Shown piece by piece: positions 33,435-46,250 of a stretch of 64,000 nucleotides of DNA. The notes below the pieces were generated by a model. That model was not told the origin of the DNA and made no database searches. It saw only the letters and a list, made by a program, of their open reading frames with translations. The position numbers were made by a program, and so were the translations under genes. Source of the stretch: Larix kaempferi (taxonomy: Eukaryota > Streptophyta > Pinopsida > Pinales > Pinaceae); assembly GCA_027924585.1 (NCBI GenBank), contig BSBM01000826.1, forward strand, positions 15,950,001 to 16,014,000. Direction: 5' to 3'. The stretch's first letter is position 1, and every line of letters begins with the position of its first letter.

Positions 33435-34135
33435 TATTAACTTTTCAGAATTTACTTCAATCTGATCAAGGATCTTAACTGAGAGAACAACATGTACAAC
33501 AAATATACAGCATATCAATCATGGACACAATAATGCAAGCACACAAGAGACACAGAGTTTACTTGGGGAAAACCATAAAGGTGAAAAACCCCAATAACTT
33601 CCTCAGAGATAGATATAGCAATGATACAACCAGAATACAGGAGATAGTCTTCTCCTAGCAGCAGAGCCTCCTCCTCACAAGTGTGCCACTTTCCAAATGA
33701 GAGAAGTGTGTGAATGAATGATCAAATAGAGATCTCCCGATCTCTATTTATACTTATCCTGTCTAGCCCAATAAACTAATGGGGCCTACATGTCTAGCTT
33801 AACCCATGGTTAACTTAATCTGGGCCGACCCCACACTTGGTGGTCTAATAACCCTTTGACCCACATGGCCGACCCCCAATAGGGTGGTCTAATAACCCTT
33901 CGACCCACATGACTTATACAGGGCCGACCCCAACAAGGTGGTCTAATAACCCATCAAGTATAAGTTATGACACTTACAATATAAATGATGACACTTCTGT
34001 ATAGAGGAATAATAACATCTCTATAGGAATACAAACACTTCCGTATAGAGGAATAATGCCATCTCTATAGGAGTACAAAATACATATATGAAATACATGG
34101 CTGAAATACATTCTGAAGTTACATATACATCAACA
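33435..34135 (-). repeat. Element D 3' LTR
   Basis: 701 bp. The U3 has three GGCCGACCCC...GGTGGTCTAATAACCC units (33823-33951) and a TATAAATA (33747-33754, minus). It differs from the 5' LTR by a 20-bp class indel at the CACTTACAATATAAATGATG stretch. Confidence 0.92.
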
Positions 34136-34296
34136 CTCCCTCATAACTAGGAAGGTATTTCTCGACACAGGTCTGCTAGCACAAGTCTTCTTCTCTGGAT
34201 CATCATCAGTGAATCATCATCCTCGAATCATCGTCATCGTCACTTCTGCTACTATCTCAATCAATCTCTGAATCTACTCGTCATAGGAAGTTCTAC

Positions 34297-35740
34297 AGAG
34301 CCAGTCCTTTTTCATACTGGATGTAGGCCCACCGCCTCTAGGTCTTTGTCATCACTGGCCATACTGTGGAATTCTCAGGACTTATTACATGCGTCACAAA
34401 ACCTTAAAAGAGTCTCTTGACTAGAAAGAACCCTAAAGAGCATCTGAGAACTTTTTCATCCTATCCATATCTCTAAGACTTACTACATGTGACCCCACCA
34501 CAAAACCTCGAAAGAGCATCCCAGGATGTTACGGGTACACAACTCCAACCTGAAGGATCTCCTACGACAGAAATTACATGTCGTCACCACAAAACCTAGC
34601 AAGAGCATCTTAGGATGTTACGGGTACACAACTCCGACCTGAAATCTCCCAGGGCACAAATTACATGTGGTCATGGCAAAACCTCGAAAGAGCATCTCAG
34701 GATGTTACGGGTACACAACTCTGACCTGAAATCTCCCAGGGCACAAATTACATGCCATAGGACAAAACCTCGCAAGAGCATCTCAGGATGTTATGGGTAC
34801 ACAACTCCAACCTGAAATCTCCCAGGGCACAAATTACATGTCCTCCTAGAGCAATGTCTCAAAAGAGCATCCCAGGCTGTTACGGGTACACAAATCTGAC
34901 CTATAGGATCTCCCAGACATGCTCATCTACACACCCTGATCCACGGCCACAAAGTATCATCCTGATACTCATCATACATCATCCTAATCCTGATCATCAT
35001 TACTGCAACATCCTACTGCATGTCATCTAGAGCAACATCCTGAAGCTTGTCATCTATGATCATCCTGATCATACACTGCATCTACCTGATGCATACCAAG
35101 TATCTACCTGATACATATCATCATAGATGATCCACCTGATCATACAATGTATCCACCTGATACAAATGCAAATACATGATCCACCTGATCATACCTGATA
35201 CATATCAACATACATGATCTACCTGATCATACAATGTATCCACCTGATACATATACAGATACATGGTCCAAGCCTCCAACATGATGCATATACAAAATAC
35301 ATACAGATGATCCAACTGATCATATCCAACATCAAACATGATGCGTACATACATATAAATGATCCAACTAATCATATCTAGCATCCAACCTGATGCATAC
35401 ATATTCATATACATATAGAGCAGTAACTAGAGCATCGTCCTGATGCTCATCATCCATGATCCTCCTAATCATCATAGCATCGTCTCCTTCAGAGCATCTC
35501 ATCGTCCACGAAGCACAACCCAGATGCACATCATCCAACACTTACACCACCGACATGGGAGAACACATCTACCACCATTCGGGGAAGGCTCCAGCCCTTA
35601 CTTTTTCACCATGGGAGAACACATCTACCACCGTGTGAAAAATGGCTTCAGCCCTTACATCTACACCATGGGAGAACACATATACCACCATGTGAGAATG
35701 GCTCAGCAATTACATCACGACCATGGGAGAACACATCAAT
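34297..35740. repeat. Minisatellite-rich 3' region of element D
   Basis: It contains, left to right: one CCAGTCCTTTTTCATACTGG unit (34301-34320); about six 85-93-bp units with AGAGCATC(C/T)(C/T)AGGATGTTACGGG (34430-34915); a degenerate CATCCTGAT / CACCTGATACATATCA tract (34955-35450); and about four units of CCATGGGAGAACACATCTACC (35552-35735). ORFs through it (34615-34815, 35443-35835) are repeats read as protein and are not called. Element B has the same classes with different copy numbers. Confidence 0.85.
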
Positions 35741-35834
35741 CATGTCAGAAAAGCTCATGTGCATCTGCATCTTCCGGACTCATCACTTCCCTTTGGAAGG
35801 AACCTCGATCTAAAGTGAACCAAGCCTCTCTCTA

Positions 35835-36185
35835 AAGTACTCAAACTACACTCAAGCCAACTGCTTCCTGCTAAACCAAGATATCACACCTAATCCTGTA
35901 CTGAAGTAGCACCCATAAGTGCTCTTGCTATCTACAGCACTGCCTGCCCAATCTGAATCAACATAACCCTACAGGTTAAACTTTTGATTCGCATCATACT
36001 TGATCCCATAATCAACCGTACCCTTTAGGTACCTCAGAATATTCTTTACAACAACCAGGTGAACATCTCTCGGATCCATCAGGAACTAGTTGAATGTGTT
36101 CACCGCAAAGTAAATATCTAGTCTCGTGTTCGTCAGGTACATAGAGGACCCAGTCATCTGACGATACATTGTGACATCAACCGGA
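35835..36185 (-). pseudogene. Element D RNase H C-terminal fragment
   Basis: This aligns with 18590-19257 of element B but lacks a segment of about 270 bp after CTCAAGCCA (near 35855). That removes the active-site region corresponding to VALSIAEVEYVA through the conserved His part. The remaining text still matches KFNLQGYVDSDWA- and ILRYLNGTVDYG-type stretches. It is interrupted at 36185 by the solo LTR and continues at 37700. Confidence 0.75.
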
Positions 36186-37694
36186 TGTAACGTCCCCAGC
36201 TTAACCCTATTGCATTAACATTGTAAATGATGTAAATATTGTCATTTAGTCATGGTGAGGAGCTCAAGGCCAAGGCCCCACCATTGACTTATCGTTTTAT
36301 GTATCGGCAATTAGAATAGATGCATGTGGTCCTTGTGCTAGCAGTGCACAATGTAAAATCAGATATCATGTAAATATGCAATTTTAATGAGAAAACCCAC
36401 AACCAGCTACGCAATGCAACAAAAGAGATGGGGGCATGATCTTTACAAGGAAGAGGGAGGGAAATTATCCAAACCCTTGAGCCAATGGTATTAATCCATG
36501 TGTCAATGGGGAAACCCATAAACCACCAACTACCCATTTTGTCTCATGCACCCAATCATTTACTTCTTCCAAAGATTGGTTGAGACAATAAATGCCTTGG
36601 GATGGGAGAGGTATGGTTGTCAATTTTCGTGCATGGGCAAGCCATCAACTTAGAAAATCGTGTTTTTGCTTGTGGGGCAAGAAAACCCCCACGAAATTGG
36701 CCCAAAGCCATTCTTCACCCATGGCCATTCTTCCTCTCACGCAGTCTGAGCTCCCTGAAGTTTATCCTCACGTTTTTTTTTTGGCCATAACCCTGCGTTT
36801 TTCCATGCCCAGAAACTCGTTTTGGTATTTTGGAGCAGCTGGGGAAGGAGGGATGCGATTTTGGACTGAGGGAGAGGTTGTTTTTGCCCTTGGGGCGATT
36901 TTCTGAAATGGGTTGCTCTCCTAGTCGATTTTCCTAGTTACAATTTCGTTTTGAGTCTACCCACGTTTTTCTGGAACTGGTAGAAACCCACTGTTGGAAA
37001 CTTCACTGTATAGGCGTTTTTCTCATGCCCAACACTTATGCTTTTGATGATGCATGCACCCATCTCTTAACAGCCTGAGAAACCCAATTGCTGATTGGCT
37101 TGGCTGATTTTGATATACCTTTGGCTATGTGAGAGCCTGTTTTCCCCTTTTCCTTGTGGAGATCATGCCCAGCTCGGGGGTGGCAGTGGTGCTGAGAGAT
37201 TGAGGAGCACACTAGCCTACGGTTGGGTGGAACGTTGCAGAAGTGTAGCTGGTTGCTCGGGGACTACTTTCGCATAAGATACGTATTCTCTTGTTTGTAA
37301 CTTTGCAATTGTTCCTTTGATGAATATTTTCCATGTGTGAAGATTGTGTAATTCATAAATAAATTCCGCTGTGTTTTTACGAGTTTATGAAATTCCATAT
37401 GACCTTTTATAATTCTGCCAAGGTCCCTATTTAATGGCTGTTACAGAATAGCTTGAATGTATGTTAGATATAAACAAGATTTATTTAAATTCCATTGTGT
37501 TCTACAGCCTGCACACATACATGTCTTGTGTCAATAAGTTTAATGAATGGATATGGGGCTAATTGCCCAGATTGAGCACCACGTCCTTCATCTTCTTTTA
37601 AATTGAATGTTTATTTACTGTGTATGGGGCTAGATGCCCGGTTTAACCTCACGATCCTCTCCATCTAGCTGGTGGGATGGGAGGGGACGTGACA
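36186..37694 (-). mobile_element. Solo LTR, 1,509 bp, nested in element D
   Basis: The termini are TGTAACGTCCCC...GGGGACGTGACA, inverted with one mismatch. The TSD is CCGGA (36181-36185 and 37695-37699). Minus sense begins TGTCACGTCCCC, a start common among gypsy LTRs. No PBS, PPT or coding region is inside. ORFs of 104 (36592-36906) and 82 codons are not supported by any motif. The empty site is seen in element B near 19257-19262. Confidence 0.9.
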
Positions 37695-37699
37695 CCGGA

Positions 37700-38440
37700 T
37701 CAGATGAAGCATCACACAGAAGCTTCAGGTTCGATGCCATAGGTGTGGCCATAGCCTTACAGTCCATCATCCCGAACCTCTTCAGGATCTCTACTGCATA
37801 CTTCCCTTGTCCAAGGAAGATTCCATCTGCACTCTACCACACCTCCATGCCAAAAAAAAAATTGTGCATGATCCCCAAGTTCTTCATCTCGAACTTGGCA
37901 GCAAGCTTCCGCTGCGTGTCGGCAATCAATCTATTATCTCCTGTTACAAATAGGTCATTGACATACAAGAGTAGAATCACATGATTCCCTTCCTCAATCT
38001 TGTAGTAAAGGTTGGAATCCGCTTTACTCTTGGTAAAGTCCAAACTGGATATAAAGCTGTCTATCTTACCATACCAAGTTCTGCACATATATGACTCTCT
38101 ATCATGTGTCTCAGAACCAAGTGGCTTCTCCACATACACTTCTTCTTCAACTACACCATTCAAGAAGGCTGTCTTGAAATCCATATGGTGTATCATCCAC
38201 TTCATCACTGCAGCCTGAGCAAGTACTGATCTAATGGAAGTGTATTTGGCTACAGGGGAAAAAGTCTCTATGCTACCACCTGCAGCATGCTTGATCTTGT
38301 AGATCCTCTTGGAAGTCACTACAGACTACCCTTTGGGACTGCATCCCAAACATCTTCATGATCGACTGGTACTCCTCGATCATGGCATTCTTCCCAGATC
38401 CTGGGAACTTCAATATCTTCAATATTTTCAATAGATAACT
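37700..38440 (-). pseudogene. Element D RT with altered catalytic box
   Basis: Copia RT text on the minus strand: SPVAKYTSIRSVLAQAAVMK, WMIHHMDFKTAFLNGVVEEE, and then the catalytic box VILLLYVNDLFVTG, where the second position of the Asp pair is occupied by Asn then Asp (YVND for YVDD). The LKKALYGLKQAP segment is missing between MC and RTWYGKID, a deletion. MKNLGIMHNFFFGMEVW marks the thumb. The 161-codon ORF (37834-38319) is the longest open piece. The enzyme would be inactive. Confidence 0.88.
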
Positions 38441-41290
38441 TTGTTGTTGAACAAATGTTGTAGTCCTTCTTTTGTAGGTGATGATATACGATCTTTCCTA
38501 CACAACAAGTTAAATTGCATGATTAAAAAAAAAACATCTCATAGTTTTTAGAACAAATTCTTACACATAAAGAAATATGTCATATAGTCATGTAATTATC
38601 TTAGCCAATGCTTCAATACAACATTTATCCATATTCCGTAACTTTGTAGATGCCTTCCAATCTCTACCAGAACATTGTTAAGAGTGTGCACAACTCCTAA
38701 CATGTCAACAAAGAGGTTTCATTCTAGATAAGTAGCAATGGAATGTTGTACAATGCCATAGGCCACTTACCCATCACATGCATATTAGTAGTATACTGTT
38801 CATTAATGCAATTATTCTAATATGCATAATACACAACCTAAGTCTAGGAACATAAGCATATACATCATTGAATAACATTATTTAAACAAACAAATATGTA
38901 ATAATTGATAATTCAAATACTTATCTTTGTTTGGTTGTTGGGTTAACTCCCTCTCGGTCTTTGCTTCTTTTCTGCAACTCCATTCTGATGTGGATTGTGA
39001 GAAGTGTTCAACTCCCTCTGAATATCTGCATCCTGAATATCTGCATCCTTGCAGAAACTACTAAAGTGTGCTCCTTCTTGATCTTTGATTCCTTGTAGGA
39101 ACAACTGGAGTGTCCTCCCTCTTGATATTTTCTTCCTGGATTACTTGTCCTTGAACTTATATCCATCCTTAATCACTATGCATATTTATTAGTATCATCA
39201 TTGTGTTATCGTTGAGGTCTCACACATTCATTAGTATATTCTTAATACTATCAAAACACAATAATATTAAGCATGTATAATCATGATCATTTCAAATAGA
39301 AATAATAAACATTACTATTCAAGGTTTCAGGGAAGTCTTCTTTTAAGCATGCACATTCTTATTTGATCATAGGACTCTTCTGATTAGTTAAATCATCAAT
39401 GCATAAACCAGTGATTACTCAAACCTATACCTTCATGATTCTTCTGGTTAGTCATATCATCAATTATGGTAAGAAACATAATATGCATACAACCATGACT
39501 ATTCAAACCTATGACTTCATGAATAATAATTATCAACAACACAACAGTATAAGATCCTACCACAAGGTAGGATTCTATCTTGATATAGGAAAAACATACC
39601 TGGATTAGCATGCTAGCTAGTGATGTCTAACATATCCGCATAATGTCTTCTGGTTCTCTTCAGTGACTTGTGCTAGTAACCTGCATGTCTCATAAGTTAA
39701 CCATTGTAGAACCAAGTTATACATACCTCGTAAGTAGATTTTCTATGTGATCCATGACAATGGATGAATGTTTGTCTTCATGTCACCATGATCATATGTT
39801 CTTGAAGTAGAACATGATTTGTCTTTCTTGGTGTACCTTTTATGTTAGCGAACAACATAAACCTCATACAACATCACAATGCATTAGTACAATCATATGT
39901 GTCAAAACCTTAATCAATGAATATCTTCTATTAAGGTGATACGACAAGTCTAGTAATTAATCAAGATTGTACTGTAATGATGTGAAGACAAACATATCAT
40001 AAACTTAACCATGAACAGAATTCGAAACATACCTGTCAAGATTGCTTGTAATCTTCTTATGGAAGGCCTTAGCCTCATCTCCCTCTGAGACAAGAACTTC
40101 TTCACTTATGCAGGTGACCAATCCATTTTCTTCTAGGATTAACCCAATCCACTTGATTTGCAAGAACTGGACTTGGAGCTGGATTAGGGTTTGTCAAAGA
40201 AACCCCAAAAATTCAAACTTCTGAAAGGATAGAAATATGCGCCTTGATGAGTTGATCAAGCTGGTATATTCAGAATTTGAAAACTACAAGGTTTCACTCC
40301 TCAATTTTGCCTTTGTAACTTCCGGATTCACTGGACGTGACCCCGAACTAGGGTTTGATGAAGCCCACTCTTCTTCCCAATCAAAAGGTTTGATCCAAAT
40401 CTCTAATCTTCTATTTTTCTGAGGAGCTTCCAGCCGTGGTCACGGATTTAAAAAATTCCCATTTTTGCAGAAGCCCTAATTTTCCACTTTTCCAATCAAA
40501 GTCCCGAACTAGGGTCTGATCAAGCCCGGTCTTCTGCCCGACCAAAAATTCTGATCTTGGTCTCTAAATTTATATTTTTATGAGTGGCATTCATCTGTAG
40601 TCTCCGATTACAAAAATTCCAACTTTCTCCGAAACCCTAAATTCCGGAAGCCATGAATGAAGGTGCTAAAAAATAACTCTGTTATGGCAGAAATATGTAC
40701 CTGATTGTTTCTGGTGTAACTCTGAACTTTTTGATCTAGAGGGTCTGAAAAATTTTCCTAAGATAGCCCAACCTGTCATCTTTCCATCTCAACAGGCCTG
40801 ACCTCAATTGGATTCTCTGAGAGAGAGTTATGCCAAGTGTCGCAACGTGACCTGTTTATGGGATAAAACAGGAGAGCGAACTTGTACGGCATGCCACATG
40901 TCACTGGTTCAACTTCAGCCTCTAAAAACGTTTCTTGAGATAGTACCATCTATGTACTACTTGTCACTTTTTATGAAATTTCATTTGGAGCTTCCTAGCC
41001 CAAGTTATGAACTTTTTTCCAAGGTCACATTTTTATGACTGAGATCTGGAAGAGGCAGAAACCCTATATTGTACAGATCATAAATCACAAATTACAATGA
41101 GTTAGAAATTTTCCTTTGGACACAAGGTACATGGGGATCTGATCGTCGACCTATAAAAGTTTCAGATCCGAAAAATTCTCCAAACTGGATTTATAGCGAA
41201 AGTTCTACGATGACTGGTTTTTTCTATATCAAGCCCTAGCATCGTAAGTGCAACAAGTGTCATACATGCCATATCATGCCTTCTTTCAGG
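38441..41290 (-). other. Exon-like leader block of element D
   Basis: This is collinear with 21591-24190 of element B. Splice-like motifs are conserved: donors at 40033|40032 (CTTGACAG/GTATG), 39727|39726 (GAG/GTATGT) and 39600|39599 (CCAG/GTATGTTTTTCC), and an acceptor GCAG/GTTACTAG near 39680. The exon ending at 40033 is open and reads IKWIGLILEENGLVTCISEE. It has one or two extra exon-sized pieces relative to B (38940-39130 contains repeated GAATATCTGCATCCT). On the plus strand a 61-codon ORF (40237-40422, MRLDELIKLVYSEFENYK) also has a counterpart in B at 23170. I do not call it. Confidence 0.5.
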
Positions 41291-41305
41291 CTAGCTCTGA
41301 TACCG

Positions 41306-41985
41306 TGTTAAATTTTCAGAATTTACTTCAATCTGATCTAGGATCTTAACTGAAAGAACAACATGTACAGCAAATCTACAGCATATCAATCATGGACACA
41401 ATAATGCAAGCACACAAGAGACACAGAGTTTACTTGGGGAAAACCATAAAGGTGAAAAACCCCAATAACTTCCTCAGAGATAGATAGAGCAATGATACAA
41501 CCAGAATACAAGAGATAGTCTTCTCCTAGCAGTAGAACCTCCTCCTCACAAGTGCACCACTTTCCGAATGAGAGAAGTGTGTGAATGAATGATCAAATAG
41601 AGATCTCTCGATCTCTATTTATACTTGTCCTGTCCAGCCCATTAAACTAATGGGGCCTACATGTCTAGCTCAACCCATGGTTAACTTAATCCGGGCCGAA
41701 CCCACACTTGGTGGTCTAACAACCCTTTGACCCACATGGCCGACCCCCAATAGGGTGGTCTAATAACCCTTCGACCCACATGACTTATACAGGGCCGACC
41801 CCAACAAGGTGGTCTAATAACCCATCAAGTATAAGTTACGACACTTCTGTATAGAGGAATAATAACATCTCTATAGGAATACAAACACTTCCGTATAGAA
41901 GAATAATGCCATCTCTATAGGAGTACAAAATACATCTATGAAATACATGGGTGAAATACATTCTGAAGTTACATATACATCAACA
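41306..41985 (-). repeat. Element D 5' LTR
   Basis: 680 bp. The plus-strand left end is TGTTAAATTTTCAG and the right end is CATCAACA followed by TSD TTAGC. Confidence 0.93.
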
Positions 41986-41990
41986 TTAGC

Positions 41991-42164
41991 ATCCCACTCA
42001 TAGTCTCCATGCTTCACAATGGAACTCATTCTATGAGTTATCACCACATTGGCTATGTATTTTTCCATCCACGGAATGAGTGGATGGGTATGGAAGGACT
42101 CATATTGCAACCATTGATTCCTTTTATATTGTTCACAAAACATGACATTATCAAATGCTCCAAT
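41991..42164 (-). pseudogene. G2 internal fragment between D and E
   Basis: This is minus-strand text of a gag/leader-like protein (for example NQWLQYESFHTHPLIPWMEK and SSIVKHGDYEWDAN). It joins 33434 on the left and 46251 on the right once D and E are removed. The family is not recognised. Confidence 0.5.
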
Positions 42165-45100
42165 TGCAACATCCCAAATTTTCATAAAAAATTAAAACTT
42201 TTAAAAATGGCATTAAATAAGATAAATATAGCTGCGGAAAATAATAAATGTTTGATTACGACAGCTTCAATTAAAAAGTCGTTTCGTACTAATCATAATT
42301 TAATTTCTGAGTTAGCAACATTTGATAACGACAACTTAACACGCTTTTGACAACATGATTATTGTAATAAATGTACTGACAAGTAAGAAGTTCAATGACT
42401 GCATAGTTTAAAAATACGTCTGTAATTCAATTCAACGTCAAATAATGAAATGTTGTGAATTCTTTTTGTGAAACAAGGTATCTACAGGTATGAAATGCTT
42501 AGTACTACTTACTGGTTTTCCAATGCTATCTTACAATTCATCAATGTTGAAAACAATGTCATCTAGAAAATCTACAACTGTTAAGTTTGTTGTCGTGACC
42601 ATCGATGTCGTTGTAGTTTGGATTTTTGTCATCGTCATAAGGTAATTAATACTAGCATAGTATTAATGTAGTAGTTGTACCACAAAAATCCTTAAATGTT
42701 AGTATTATGAATTTATGGTATGAAGTACATAAAATTTGCATAGCTTTTATGCTAATCAAATAACATTGATTTGGTTTAAAATATCAAATTGCAACCTCTG
42801 TCTTTTGATATTGGCAATAGTAAGAACTATGAAAAAAATATAAACATTGATTAACATTACAATACTAATGTTTATAATTCTAACCTAAACCATAATTCGA
42901 CAATGTTTAACTACATGCAATACTTATAAGCTTAAGGCTTATATATAAAATAAAATTTATTATATGAACTTTGCATATAAATGAAAACACAACGTTAATA
43001 TCATGTCTATGAACATAACTAACAACTACTATACAAACATAACAATAACGTTTTAATTCGTGAATATCAATTTGAAAACTATATCATTTGATATAAATGG
43101 TACTGGCATGTATTAAATCAAAATGAATGGACAGGTTGACAGTTCTTAAAGCTTGGCATGTCCTTCGAGCTAGCGTGGAGATAGTGCATCAATCTTGCAT
43201 TAATGGCTCAACCCAAACTCCAGGGTGACGAGGACTATTAGCATTGCTATGTAATGCAAACAATGCAACGACGACTACGAAAGCCACTGTGTAAAGTTTT
43301 TATGTTTGAAACTCCTCCGAGATGGATGTAGAACGAGCATCGTGAGCCAAGGTGGCAAGACCGTGCTTGTGAAATGATGGAGCAATAAATATAGTTGTTG
43401 TTTGGCCCAATGTAACCTTGCTAGTACACTTGTGATCGTTGATTGTGATGAATTTGGAACATAGGATGTAACCCTAGCATTTCGTCGTTGTGTTGATTGA
43501 TAGAGAGTTAATGACTTTCATTATGCACTATTGTTTTGGGAAGCGAGGCTGACAGGCTACTAGATGTTAGGGTTAGAAGAAATGTATGAGGTTTCAACCT
43601 CGAGACCTGTGGGTTTAAGTTGATGGTTGCAGGATTTGTTCTGCTATCATGGCATTTTGATAGCAATATAGTGTCTTCGGTTTGATTTGCTGTCGAGTTG
43701 ATAGATATAGTTTTCGTTTCTGAATTTGAGTGGAAGCAAACACTTCTGCGAAGAGAGAAGAGTACCCTGGTCTCAGTCCATTCATGGAGTTCATTGTTTT
43801 TTGGTGAAAAACGTGGAGCTTGGTCTCTGTTTGCTAAAGGCAAGCTCTTTTTTAAAAAATAGATCTTAGAGATGTTTTGAAAGGTTTTCAACTTATAGCC
43901 TTTATTAAACAATTGTATAACCCTTCGACAGTTTTGTGATAGGTACAGGGTTCAAATGTTGACTTGGCCAAGGGTTTGGAAAAGGTTGGTAAACCTCCAT
44001 TCCTGGTAAGCTCTGGGTCTCAAAACCTCGTAGGTGCCCATTCGGACTTGGTTGATGAGTTTTTCATGAACTGTGTAGCAAGGATTTCCACTATGTTTCG
44101 ACGTTGTCTATCTGTTGAATTTATTTGAAGAAATTTTATGTTGAAGTGAAAAATTGTACAGGGAATACGACCCTCATATGTTTAAATGTTATATGGATTA
44201 AATAGATACTTGGTTCATCATTGTTGTGAGTTTCGAAAACTCATTTTAAAGTTTAGAGGGTGGGGATAAACCCTGTGTGGTTTTTCGTTGTAAATGTAAT
44301 GTCAATCCAATACAATGATGCTTCCTTTGTAATCGTTGAAACCTGTGCTGGGTTTGAAACTTTAAACTCAGAAATGTAATGGGTTAAGCTTTAATAAATA
44401 AGAATGTAGAGCCGAGGCTCGTTTAACTCTGAATACTACGTTTTGTTCTTTTGCAATGGAAAGTGTTGCTTTATACTAATCGTGTTATCTATTCATTTGA
44501 GTTCTATGTAAAAGTTAATGACTATCGAACTATGCACAACTGTATGCATTTTCTTAGTTAATAATCTCTGTGTATTAGAAAACGATGAAGTAGTTTGTTT
44601 TTAACTGTAAAAGAAAATGAAAAAGGGGCTACGCCGAGACTCTAGTTTTTCTTCGATTGTATAAGATGTTTTCGTAAATGAACTCCAGAAAAGACCTTCA
44701 ATCGACAACTAGGTTTTATTTTGTAGTTTGTACATGAGTGTGTAGATCATGTTTGTTTAACTATTGGAAAAAGATGTTATGGGTTTGGAAATACTATCTA
44801 GGGTTTGATACGAAACCTAGCTTTAAACAATACATATAGATTGTAATATCAAAAGATGGATGAAAACAAGATAGGGTTTACATTATTTTCATTCTCTGAT
44901 AATACTAAAATAATTAATGAAAATGTTATAGCAGGAGATTTATACAGAAACCACTGTTTGTGTGTGAAATATGAAGACTGTGTATTGACTGTGATTTGCA
45001 ACTTAGTTCCATCGTTAGCAGTTCTATTTATTTGCAGCAATACTATCTATTTACATAATGATGTATGGAAATTTGAATTACCTTTATTTCCTATGTAAAT

Positions 45101-46245
45101 AATAGAGATAAGCAAACACTATGTATTTGTATAGAGAATGAACGATATTTGTTTTTGATGAAACAATAAAATATTTTATAATATTTTAGATACTATACAG
45201 TAATTTCTACTATTGTTAACTATTGGGTAGAAAATGGAAAACATATCAATTACTGTACTTATCTGTCTAATCAATGGCAATCTGCCTATCTTTCATCCAT
45301 ATTTAATTTGCTTCTCTACACTAGAGTACGATGCAAATAACAGCATGTGGAAAAATGTAGAGATTGGATTATCAATTCAGTTCATCATTAAAATGAACAT
45401 TCAGACTTAAACCAAATCAGAGATCAATTATTCTTCAAAACAGAGTTTACTAATCTTTACTAAACAGAACAACGAAATTGAAACAAATTAGGAAATAGTA
45501 GAACCTGAATTAATTCTGTAGGGAAACAAATAGCACAAGAAGACTATTCCACCCAACCAATTCCTGAAGACAGCCAAGTTACTTTCCTTAGGACACCCGA
45601 GCCTGTTCACTGAACCACCGAGAGGAAGAAACTTAGGAATTTAGGATCTCCACTTGTAGTAGCAATAATTGTCAAATCTTCAAGAACTAGCAGTCCAAAG
45701 GACCTGCACCAGCTCCTCTGGTTCTCCTTATCAAAATAGTTTGTAGACTTATGATTGCACTCACAACTAGCCTCCCTATTCGACTCTCTCAGTGATCACC
45801 TAATGCACATGAGGAATATTTCTATAAAAAATATTGTGTAATAGTTTCCTGCTCAATTTGAATTTGCCTTATGTAGGCTGCCTAGGCCTTTTCAGTTGTT
45901 ACTTGGTCATTAAATGAGTTGCCTGCCCACTCCCACCACCTGGGGGAATAATGCCACATTATTAGGGGTAGTTGTCCCATAACAAACAGTTAGTGGTGAG
46001 GTGCAATTGCTACCATCTGTCCCATGCTTTCCAACAACTTCCATTCCTCTTAGTGGGTTAGTGAACACTCATTTAACAGTTCCCTTGGGTGTTTGTCTCC
46101 TACTTTAATTTATTAAATAATAATAATTTAGTAATTACATTCATCCTTGACCAAACTTGGTCATAATTTCAAAACTTTGAAATTAAAATTTACCATAAAG
46201 TATTTTCCAAATAAAATATTATTTTCAGAATTTGGGTAGGTGACA
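42165..46245 (-). mobile_element. Solo long LTR E, 4,081 bp
   Basis: The termini read, on the minus strand, TGTCACCTACCC...GGGATGTTGCA. The TSD is CCAAT (42160-42164 and 46246-46250). I find no second internal copy of the TGTCACC start, no PBS, no PPT and no coding motif, so it looks like a single very long LTR left by recombination. LTRs of 4-5 kb are known in plant gypsy lineages such as Ogre/Tat. A second copy of its right end occupies 1-499. The 134-codon ORF at 43508-43912 has no recognisable feature and is not called. The interior is AT-rich. Confidence 0.8.
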
Positions 46246-46250
46246 CCAAT

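Larger units (their letters stand above)
33435..41985 (-). mobile_element. Copia-like element D, B family
   Basis: The TSD TTAGC (33430-33434 and 41986-41990) is exact. The LTRs are 33435-34135 (701 bp) and 41306-41985 (680 bp). The left terminal TG has mutated to TA. The PBS is CGGTATCAGAGC next to 41306. Layout in minus order: leader block with exon-like pieces, RT, RNase H, minisatellites, LTR. A solo LTR (36186-37694) splits RNase H. Relative to B, a segment of about 270 bp is missing near 35845 in the RNase H C-terminus. No protease or integrase is present. Confidence 0.94.

Noticed and set aside
34615-35835. ORFs of 66-130 codons across element D
   Set aside because: They are translations of tandem repeats and differ in frame from unit to unit.
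36592-36906. 104-codon ORF as a gene
   Set aside because: It lies within a solo LTR defined by TSD CCGGA. A second ORF overlaps in another frame.
40237-40422. Plus-strand ORF MRLDELIKLVYSEFENYK shared by B and D
   Set aside because: Similarity follows from DNA homology of the two elements. It runs against the element's coding strand and is short, so I kept only a mention.
43508-43912. 134-codon minus-strand ORF as a gene
   Set aside because: It lies inside solo LTR E with no motif, and LTR sequence explains the region.
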